From assembly GCA_020975725.1 (NCBI GenBank), contig QXJR01000015.1, forward strand, positions 613,520 to 677,519: a stretch of DNA of 64,000 nucleotides. The letters are read 5' to 3'. The first letter of the stretch is position 1. Each line of letters opens with the position of its first letter. The translations under genes and the position numbers were made by a program. Shown here one piece after another: positions 9,338-17,380 of the stretch. Under the pieces are notes generated by a model that saw nothing but the letters and a program-made list of their open reading frames with translations, was not told the origin of the DNA and made no database searches. The stretch is from Picocystis sp. L7 (taxonomy: Eukaryota; Chlorophyta; Picocystophyceae; Picocystales; Picocystaceae).

Positions 9338-11024
9338 CTGGGTCAGCCCTGTTTCAAAATCGTGCCATGGACAGTGTATGCACCTACGGAGAGCCACACG
9401 AAGTCCATCACTTTCACTGTTGGAGACAAGACTCCTGTAAAAAATTGGAAGGAAAGGGAACCATGGTGAATGTAGGAGGAACGATGGAAAAAAACAGCGA
9501 TTTTGGCCTGGATTTTCAAATTTTCAGGTGGGTTGGGCTACTGTCCTTCAAGCCCACGTGTACTCCACTTTCAATAGTGAATCATTTCTCCTTTCCTCTT
9601 CCGTACTTGATCCATCCTCCGGGGCATGCTATCCATCAGTCGCCTTGGGATAGTTCCTCTTCCAAGCTCAGCCCATGCTTGGTACATGCACCTTCTCAAC
9701 TCCCCAAGGGTGGTGGGCTGAGCATGCAAAACCTTCATGTCAAGCAAGGCCCAAAGATTCTCAATGGGACTGAGGTCTGGGCTCATAGAGGGCCAGTCAA
9801 ACATCACATCCACACCCATGTCTTGTGTCCATTCTCTCAAGGTGGTGAGGGTGGCCTTGGCTGTGTGTGCCCCGTCACCGTCTTGTTGAAAGGTCCATGA
9901 CCCCCCCTTGAACAACCTATTGCCTTCAGCCAATAAGCGAGGGAGGACATCATAGGAGTACTCCGTTGAAGACACCCCCTTGCATGCTTGCTTCCCACGC
10001 TTGGTTTCATAAGCATTCTCCAAGTCCGTGGTCCCGGTGACCTCCACAAGTTCGGTACACCCATGCTTGGTTAACCCAGCGTACACCTTGATGCAAGGTG
10101 GGTTCTTTTGGGCAAACAACTTGGGAGTAACGCCACTTGGTGCCATGGTTCTCCTCCCCTTGGAGTGAGGAATGCGTGACAAGCGCAAAGTGTGTGCATC
10201 CGTGAACATGACCTGTCCAAAGTCAAAGTTCATACGGTCTTGGGCAAACTGAACTCGCGCGATTTTGTGCTTGAGGTTGAGCTTGCGCTCCACCTTTTGC
10301 ACCTTGAACCCCACTCCCAAATCTCGAAAGACACGTTGAAGGGTCCTCAGGGGAATGACTTTCTTGTACTTGCTGTGCCATGCACGTTGGACCTCTTCCG
10401 TGTACGTGAGCTGCCCCTTCTCGGCCCGTTGTGTAAGAAAACGCACAAGCCATTTTTCATAGCCATGTGCGTACTCCAAGCTTCGATGGTTGCCATGACC
10501 ATGGGCCTTGGAAGGCACCTCGCGGAGGAACGACTCCACCTCTGCCACGGAACGTTTCATAACCAACGCCGTAGTGGTGATGTCACCACCACATGTTTGA
10601 AAGGCATACCGAACCACTTGTTGGGTCACCTTGGAGATTTCCCTCGCTTGCTTGTCCATCGTTCCCCTCGTTTGCATGGGGAGCGTGCTTGCCTTGTGGA
10701 GGGCTGATGGCTCTCCTCACGAGCCCGTCTCCTAGGGCATGTGGTAAAGCCGAGTTAACCCTGTACCATTTGTTTACACAAGGGGCGAATCTCCCCTTGA
10801 CCCCAGGTCTCTCTATGGGTCACGGGCTGTACCACCAGCCGGTTTGCCCATCGAAATGCATGGACCACCGGAGCTTCCAAGGTACAATTTTGCGTACAAG
10901 TACCCCTATGTATGCACATCTTCCGCACCGAATTTCACAGCCTCGGTCGTTCTCGTTGGGGCGTAATGGAGGGTCCCTTTCACCCGTGTGTCGATTGGGG
11001 TCCCTTCAAGGGGGGAGGACCCAG
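9338..11024 (-). mobile_element. Tc1/mariner-type transposon B, copy 3
   Basis: Third copy, same layout and translated content, flanked by TA on both sides. It is followed by the terminal module A. Confidence 0.8.
9571..10677 (-). CDS. Tc1/mariner-superfamily transposase, copy 3
   Basis: Translation identical to the other two copies, with the same DDE residues and position within its element. Confidence 0.93.
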   Translation of the reverse strand: MQTRGTMDKQAREISKVTQQVVRYAFQTCGGDITTTALVMKRSVAEVESFLREVPSKAHGHGNHRSLEYAHGYEKWLVRFLTQRAEKGQLTYTEEVQRAWHSKYKKVIPLRTLQRVFRDLGVGFKVQKVERKLNLKHKIARVQFAQDRMNFDFGQVMFTDAHTLRLSRIPHSKGRRTMAPSGVTPKLFAQKNPPCIKVYAGLTKHGCTELVEVTGTTDLENAYETKRGKQACKGVSSTEYSYDVLPRLLAEGNRLFKGGSWTFQQDGDGAHTAKATLTTLREWTQDMGVDVMFDWPSMSPDLSPIENLWALLDMKVLHAQPTTLGELRRCMYQAWAELGRGTIPRRLMDSMPRRMDQVRKRKGEMIHY

Positions 11025-11026
11025 TA

Positions 11027-11801
11027 CTCCGCCACACCCCCCCTGGAGGTGTTTCTCCGTGGTCTGCTCGTGGGGCGGAAGATTCTCGCGGACGTGTGGG
11101 CATGGGAATGGAAGCTGAAACTCCGGAGAAGGGCCCTGCGTTGCCCGATTGGAGCTCCGTGCCTCGATACTGCCCGTAGACCCCCTTTGAAAACAGGTCC
11201 ATTGGAAGGGATGGTCTGAAAACACGATTTTTTTTTACAAGTCGCTCCCGGTCCCCATGAAGGGTCTCAAGAGGCCACCTTCCGTCGGCGATCCAGGAGG
11301 CGCAAGACAACTCCTTGCCCTCTCCTTTCACGTCCCTATCCTTCCCTTTCTCTTCGGCCTGGAGACGGAGCCTTGGATCCCAAGCGGCGAAGATGGCCTG
11401 TTTCGAGGGGTCACCAACAGCCGGATGGGAATGGGTGCCACAGGACACCCACCCAACTTCGACCTACGAAAATCGATGACAGTGTAGAACACATAGCGGT
11501 CGATCTGCACCCGGAGTTTCGAATCCATCCCATCCCCCGCTGGGCAATGGCGAACGAAGGCGTCCGCCCAGCCGTGGCTGTGCAAAAGGGTCCCCATTGG
11601 GGCCAACCAATGGTAGGGACCAGTTCCCCCTCGTTGTGTGCCACTGAGGCCGATACAGCCCCAGTGAATCCCATGAACAGAAAGAGAATTTTACAAGGAA
11701 TCCGTTGGTGTGCAATGCAAGTCCTGAAACGATCGGAATGAGGGTCAAACGGGGAGGAGAAGTCAGGGGTTCGGGCAGGAACCCTGAAAGAAGTGGCGGA
11801 C
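11027..11801. repeat. Module A, copy 4 (right edge of array)
   Basis: The terminal module. It matches the others through TACTG at 11802-11806 and then continues into unique DNA 91 bp upstream of the eIF3g start codon. Two flanking bases (CAG on the left, CTG on the right) match the transposon termini, so the outer edges also look like element boundaries. Confidence 0.8.
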
Positions 11802-11897
11802 TACTGCTGGGAGCCCCTTCCTCTCCCCCCCCTGATCGGAGGGAGGGAGAGGAAAGGGGGAGCCACCATCCACGACCGCGACCACACCCAGACCACC

Positions 11898-13132
11898 ATG
11901 GCACCGGGAAAGATGCGCTGGGGAGATGCAGCAGACGCAACGCACGCCAACGGGGGTGCGAACGGAGGACACGAAACGGGAAACGGAGGGTCGGGAAACG
12001 ACCTGCCGCCGCCGCAAACCTACGGACCCGACGCAAAAGGGATCAAAACCACCGTCGAATACAGGTACAACGAAGAAGGACAAAAGGTCAAAATCACCAA
12101 GAAAACAAGGGTGCTCAAGAAGAAAAAAGTCATCAGCAAAGACATGCTGGCCAGGAAAGAATGGAACAAGTTCGGAGATGCCAAAGGGATCACGCCAGGG
12201 ACAGACAACCTCACCGCCGTCTCCACCGACGAGATATTCGTGGAACGACCCAAGAAATTAGGAATGAAACAAGAAGAAGAACAGGTGAGAAGAACGCACG
12301 CGCCTCGCGCACGATGCACCCGGCCTCCGCAACGCATCCGAGGAACGAAACGAACGGAAGAGGACGAGAAACGCCAAGAGGGGGGGGGGAAAAACAAGGG
12401 TTGGCTCCAACCCACGAAAGGAACTGACCCGTCGAACGAACGCGCCGATCCAACGCAGCCCAAACCGGATGCACTGGCCGCACTGGCAGGAACCAACACG
12501 TCCTTGCTCGTGTGCCGCATCTGTGGCAAAAAAGGAGATCATTGGACCAGCAAGTGTCCCTACAAGGTGAGCGAGGAACGCGCCGACGAAAGCGAACGAC
12601 CCAACCCGCGCATCGAGGACCATTCGGGGGCGTGCTTGGAACGGCAGGATTGGGCAGGAGCTGACCGAACGTCGCGGGGGGGTCGTGCGCGCGCGAACTG
12701 CATCGTCTGGACTCGCAGGATCTGGCCGGAAGCAAAGGTGTCACCGTGGGGGAAGCGCCCCCAGACGAGAACGCCCCGCCCATGCCGAAACCGGGCGGCT
12801 ACGTCCCACCAAGCTTGCGTGCGGGCGCCGGTGGAAGCACCCTCTCAGGAGAGAGCATGCGCAGGCCCAGGGACGAGAACTCCGTTCGTGTCACCAACCT
12901 CTCCGAGGACACCAGGGAACCCGAGCTGCAGGTGCTGTTCCGACCCTTTGGACAGATCACCCGCATCTACGTGGCCACCGATCGGGAGACCGGCGAATCC
13001 AGGGGTTTTGCGTTCATCAACTTCATGCGCAGGGAGGAAGCTCAGAAGGCCATCGACACATTGGATGGCTTCGGCTTCGACAATTTGATCCTGCGGGTGG
13101 AGTGGGCACAGCCTAGGGAAGCCAGGTCTTGA
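11898..13132 (+). CDS. EIF3G: Translation initiation factor eIF3 subunit G, three exons
   Basis: Exons 11898-12284, 12459-12566 and 12719-13132 give 302 aa, close to the ~300 aa of the family. Exon 1 encodes MAPGKMRWGDAAD and the eIF3g N-terminal domain (KKFG-like WNKFGDAKG). Exon 2 encodes the CCHC-type knuckle CRICGKKGDHWTSKCPYK. Exon 3 encodes a C-terminal RRM with RNP2 VRVTNL and RNP1 RGFAFINF. Introns are 12285-12458 (GTGAGA...GCAG) and 12567-12718 (GTGAGC...GCAG), both phase 0. eIF3g binds eIF4B, RNA and eIF3i within the 43S preinitiation complex. Intron boundaries are inferred from splice consensus, phase and loss of family similarity. It was originally head-to-head with SDHC. Confidence 0.92.
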
Positions 13133-13998
13133 GCTGGACCGAGGCCATGTTCCTGTTCCGGCTGTAAGAACCGTGTTGTTTTGGACATGGTGAATTTGCA
13201 TGGAGCCCGTGGTCCGGGCAATCGTCCTTCTCCTCCCCGCCACGGACGTCCCTGTCACACCCCGATCGTTCCTCGGCAATTGACCACGTGGAGTGAGGTG
13301 CACGCCCAAGGCCGGTCGCACAAGCGCACGTGTCGGTCGACCATCCAACTCTGCGCCTTCGAACGGCTGCCTTTCGTATGGACAAGGAAAGGCTTCTGCC
13401 TTCGGCGCACAAGTCGCTCCTGGAGTGGGAGGGTTCCTGCGTCGTACTGCGTCCCATCCGACCCTGCTTTCGCATCGCTCGTGCAGCACGCATTCGTCCG
13501 TTCGATACCGCGGTTCGAGGGGGAAGCCTTGGGAAGGAACCTGCTGCCTTACAAGATCCTGACCGTCACCGAATCGGGGGATCGTTCCCTGGTTTCGTTC
13601 CGACCTACTGGTTTCCCGTGGTCAACTTGAACACGCCGCGCGCCTGTTTTTCCAACGCGCATGTCCGGGACGGCGTGCGTTTTCCAACATGCACCCGGTC
13701 AGTCGCGACGAATGCGGACGTCCATCGTGGAGGCAGGCGTGCGGTTTCGTCCGTTTCTTCCCGGTGCGGTCGTGGTGGTCTTGGGTCGTTCCGGTTGGGT
13801 TCACGGGCGGTGGATCGGACGGTCGTGGACCTTCCTTGCACGTGTGCTTTCCCCTTGGTTGGCCAGGACCTCCCATCCCACCTCTTTACCCTCCTGCTTC
13901 GCCTTCCTTGCGCGTGCACGCGTTTGTCTTCGTTTCGTTTCGGTTTTCGCCCCTCGCACGCGTACGTGTTGGGCGCAGGGGTGGTTCTTGACACGTAC
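13133..13998. other. Region between eIF3g stop and the small membrane-protein exon
   Basis: 866 bp with long overlapping ORFs on both strands and no recognisable domain. It should contain the eIF3g 3' UTR, an intron and the terminal exon(s) of the minus-strand gene that starts at 14145. The + strand is T/G-rich, which fits transcription from the minus strand by analogy with neighbouring genes. Confidence 0.4.
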
Positions 13999-14145
13999 CA
14001 TGGCGTAGGCTGCGGCTAGGGTGAGTCCCGCGGGTATGATGACGCTGGTGATTCGATCTGCCCTGGTCTTGCGATGGACGAGTCCTTGTGCGGTCTGGAA
14101 GAACTTCTGCTTCTCCACCAGGTCCGGTGGGATCTCCATGCTCAT
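13999..14145 (-). CDS. Small single-span membrane protein, first exon (possible COX7a-like subunit)
   Basis: The ATG at 14145 opens 49 codons: [20 protein letters not shown] followed by a hydrophobic span ([18 protein letters not shown]). A donor ATG/GTACGTGTC follows at 13998. The order (short amphipathic N-terminus, FQ...G..VH+K.R.D, one transmembrane span) resembles cytochrome c oxidase subunit VIIa, a small respiratory-chain subunit. The similarity is short and the C-terminal exon was not found, so the assignment is tentative. It is head-to-head with DDX47, with 392 bp between start codons. Confidence 0.45.
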
Positions 14146-14537
14146 GGTGCGTTCGTGGGTGGATGGAACGGAACGAATCCACGGTTGTGGATCCATCCCA
14201 AAGGGGGTTGTGTGGGGTCGATTCCCCCAGGGATTGGGATTGGGATTGGGTGGGAGACCGATGGGAACCAAGGGGATGGAGGGGTCGAGCCCCGTGTCCA
14301 CCGTGGATCCCAACACCCCCAACCCATAGGAAAGGGGTACCTTCGCCCCCGTCGAGGGGAAAGGACGGAAACGAAAGGGAAGGGGATGGATCGAGACCCG
14401 TAGGTTCCCCCCCTTCTGGTCCACGTCCCCCTCCCCACGGCTGGACCAAAAGGGAGACACACCGACGAAACACGAACGCCACCCGCCCACCCTCCCCCAC
14501 CGCGTCCGAATCGGTTCCACTCCACCACCACGTGGCC

Positions 14538-15833
14538 ATGGACAGGGAAGAGGAGGGGAAGGAAACCTTCGAACGGCTGGGAGTGTGCGAACCCATACGG
14601 GAAGCCATACGAGGATTGGGATGGAAAGGACCCACCGACGTACAGGCGGCGGCACTCCCACACGCACTCCAAGGTAGAGACGTGGTGGGACTGGCACAGA
14701 CCGGATCCGGAAAGACCGCCGCATTCGCCATCCCCGTGCTGCAAGGGCTGCTCGAATCGCCCAGGAGCAATGCGGCACTCGTGCTGGCGCCCACGAGAGA
14801 GCTGGCCTTGCAAATCGCCGAACAATTCGAAGCCTTGGGGAAAGGGATGGGCGTTCGGGTGGCCACCCTCGTGGGCGGGGTGGACATGATGGCACAAGCC
14901 ATCGCACTCGGGAAGAGACCCCACGTGGTGGTAGGAACACCCGGAAGGGTCGTCGATCATCTCACCAACACCAAAGGGTTCCATCTCAAAGGACTCAAAC
15001 ACCTGGTGCTGGACGAAGCCGATCGACTGCTCAACCTCGACTTCGAACAAGAAATCGATCAAGTGCTCAAAGTCATACCCAAGGAAAGGAACACCTACCT
15101 CTTCTCCGCCACCATGACCAGCAAAGTCGCCAAACTGCAAAGGGCGTGCCTGGCCAATCCCGTCAAAGTGGAGGTCTCGACCAAGTACTCCACCGTCAAG
15201 ACCCTGCGACAGCAGTACCTGTTCGTGCCCGCCAAGTTCAAGGACTGCTACCTGACCTACGCCTTGAACGAACTGGCAGGAAACACCACCATCATCTTTG
15301 CACGCACGTGCGAGGCCACACGTAGGGTCGCGCTCACACTACGAAGCCTCGGGTTCGATGCGGTGCCCATACACGGACAGATGAGCCAACCGAAGAGGAT
15401 CGGAGCCCTCAACAAGTTCAAGGCCGGAGAAAGGAACGTCCTGGTGGCCACCGATGTGGCCAGCAGAGGGTTGGACATACCCTCCGTGGACCTGGTCGTC
15501 AACTACGACGTACCCATCAATTCCAAGGACTACATACACAGGGTCGGACGCACGGCGAGGGCAGGACGCTCGGGAAGGTCCATCACCATCGTCACCCAGT
15601 ACGACGTCGAGCTCTTCCAGAAGATAGAGCAGCTGATCGATCTCAAGATGGAGCTCTTCGAGACGGAAGAGAGCGCGGTCATGCTGATGCAAGAAAGGGT
15701 CAACGAAGCGCAGCGTATGTCCACCATGCAGATGAGGGAAAAGGATGCCAAGAGAAGAGGGAAAAAGAGACACACGGTCGAAGACGACGAGGAAGACCGC
15801 ATGCTGGGAAAGAATTCGAGGAAACGCACGTAA
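14538..15833 (+). CDS. DDX47: DEAD-box RNA helicase DDX47/Rrp3 family
   Basis: 431 aa, single exon. It opens [15 protein letters not shown] with a Q-motif ([14 protein letters not shown]), then motif I AQTGSGKT, Ia PTRELALQ, Ib [45 protein letters not shown] and [15 protein letters not shown]. The phrases [36 protein letters not shown] and [11 protein letters not shown]-like [16 protein letters not shown] separate Rrp3/DDX47 from other DEAD-box proteins. It acts in the nucleolus in 18S rRNA maturation within the SSU processome. The basic C-terminus (KRRGKKRH) fits nucleolar localisation. The ORF is open 5' of this ATG, but homology begins here. Confidence 0.95.
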   Translation: MDREEEGKETFERLGVCEPIREAIRGLGWKGPTDVQAAALPHALQGRDVVGLAQTGSGKTAAFAIPVLQGLLESPRSNAALVLAPTRELALQIAEQFEALGKGMGVRVATLVGGVDMMAQAIALGKRPHVVVGTPGRVVDHLTNTKGFHLKGLKHLVLDEADRLLNLDFEQEIDQVLKVIPKERNTYLFSATMTSKVAKLQRACLANPVKVEVSTKYSTVKTLRQQYLFVPAKFKDCYLTYALNELAGNTTIIFARTCEATRRVALTLRSLGFDAVPIHGQMSQPKRIGALNKFKAGERNVLVATDVASRGLDIPSVDLVVNYDVPINSKDYIHRVGRTARAGRSGRSITIVTQYDVELFQKIEQLIDLKMELFETEESAVMLMQERVNEAQRMSTMQMREKDAKRRGKKRHTVEDDEEDRMLGKNSRKRT

Positions 15834-15883
15834 GCCGGTAATTACGGAACGCTTGCGGGCGAGCAAGCGAGTAATAAAGCAAG

Positions 15884-16918
15884 CTATGCACAAGGTCCTG
15901 CCGTCAAGTATTCGTCCACGCAATCTCGCACCGCACGAATGTGCATCGGTCCTGTGCCGCAACAGCCTCCCACCAGGGTCGCCCCGAAGTCCGCCACCCA
16001 TCTCCTGACGTAGGCACAGTACGCTCGCGGCATCATGATTCCGCTCCCATCAAAGTCCAGTCTTTGCCGGTGCGTCTGCAGTGGCTCGGGTGCATTCCCT
16101 TGGACGGCACCTTCCCGCGGGGTCCCTCCATGACCCTCCCTTTCCATCCACGACGAGGTTGTGTGCCAGAAAGCATTGCCGTATCCGCCGTAACGCAGCC
16201 CTTTGGCCCCGACCGTCTGGGCGAGCACCGGCATCGCTCCGGTGATGCTTTCAGGAGCGCAGCAGTTCACCAGGATCCCTTCGACGGACGAGACCCGATT
16301 CAGGGTGGTGGCGATGGCATCGTGCAGGGTCTCCCCTCCCCTCAGGGTGGGAACATCGGTTTCGTTCCGGTCCTCCAGGGTGTACGACACATAGACTGGC
16401 TTGCCGGTGGCGCAGGCCTTGTCTGCTGCAGCGATGGCCTGTTGGGACGTGGGCATGGTTTCGCAGAGGAAGAGGTCTGCGAAGGGGACAAGTGCCTGCA
16501 CGGCCACGTCGTAGTATTTGTCCATGGCCATCCAATCCCGCGGTTCCTTCGGTGGCACGTAGCACGAGTAGGTGGGTGGCAACGAGGCGGCCACGAGCAC
16601 GGGTTTGTTCGTTCCATTTCTTGGGGCTTTGTTGGCTGCTTCTCTGGCCACCATTCCCGCGCGTCTCATCTTGCTTTGCAGGTTTCCGTCCTGGTCTTGT
16701 TCTCCCTTTTGGTTTTGGTTTCGTCTCGACGGTGGCAATGCGGGTGTATCGACGAAGCTGTGCGTGGTGATGAGGTCGGCACCGGCTTGGACGTAGTCCA
16801 CGTGCAGTTGGATCCATCCTTCGGTCGGGTCTTGTTTCTCCCGTTCCATTCTTTTTCCCAGTTCGTGTCCCATCCCTCCGTCCATCACCCACACCTGCTT
16901 TGGGTCCGCGGTGTCCAT
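15884..16918 (-). CDS. Homocysteine S-methyltransferase family protein
   Basis: 344 aa from the ATG at 16918. It opens VWVMDGGMGHELGKR (the family DGGxG start), continues with HVDYVQAGADLITTHSF, and carries Cys at ILVNCCAPE and the paired cysteines of VGGCCGTGP. Together these three form the Zn site that activates homocysteine. It likely transfers a methyl group from S-methylmethionine or AdoMet to homocysteine to give methionine. A 52-residue in-frame upstream extension is Pro/Ser/Gly-rich and not needed. Its stop codon is only 50 bp from the convergent DDX47 stop codon. Confidence 0.9.
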   Translation of the reverse strand: MDTADPKQVWVMDGGMGHELGKRMEREKQDPTEGWIQLHVDYVQAGADLITTHSFVDTPALPPSRRNQNQKGEQDQDGNLQSKMRRAGMVAREAANKAPRNGTNKPVLVAASLPPTYSCYVPPKEPRDWMAMDKYYDVAVQALVPFADLFLCETMPTSQQAIAAADKACATGKPVYVSYTLEDRNETDVPTLRGGETLHDAIATTLNRVSSVEGILVNCCAPESITGAMPVLAQTVGAKGLRYGGYGNAFWHTTSSWMEREGHGGTPREGAVQGNAPEPLQTHRQRLDFDGSGIMMPRAYCAYVRRWVADFGATLVGGCCGTGPMHIRAVRDCVDEYLTAGPCA

Positions 16919-17380
16919 GGTTCGGTTGTCGACCACGCCTATTCCGACACGTTCACTGACGTCTCGGAACCCCCCTCTCGTTCCCTCCCCCTCCGAGGTG
17001 GAGGGGGAGAAGGGGGGATCCTTTTTCCCTCGTGGGTCGTTCGTGGGGGAGGTGGCCCCGGGTTCGGAGGCCATTCGTGGGGTGGAAGGGGGAGGGAGGG
17101 GTGTCTCGATCCCCTCCTCCTTCGACGAGGGTCGATCCCCTTCGATCCAAACGACGACCCCTCCTGGAGATCGAGGGAGGGATGGGGGGGGGGTTCCCTT
17201 CCATCAACCAGGCTCCATCATCCCTCTTGGACCACCCCTCTCTCTCTCTTTTCTCTCTCCCCCCTTCGCCCACCGAGGACCTGACCCAGGGTTGTTGTGT
17301 CTGGATCGAAACCAAACGAACCAATCACCATTGGGAAGGAAACGAAACGCGCACGTGGCACCACCCACGTGGACCACGCC

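Larger units (their letters stand above)
3624..11806. repeat. Tandem array A-B-A-B-A-B-A, period 2,466 bp
   Basis: Module A (775 bp, four copies at 3629, 6095, 8561, 11027) alternates with transposon B (1,687 bp, three copies at 4406, 6872, 9338). Every A/B boundary is a TA dinucleotide. All ORF translations agree across copies with an exact 2,466-bp offset, so the units are essentially identical. This implies very recent amplification, or an assembly duplication. The left flank diverges before 3624 and the right flank after 11806. The simplest route is an A-B-A founder expanded by unequal exchange between A copies. Confidence 0.95.

Noticed and set aside
12211-12783. Minus-strand ORFs opposite eIF3g exons 2-3
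   Set aside because: Shadows of the eIF3g coding strand and introns, without any motif.
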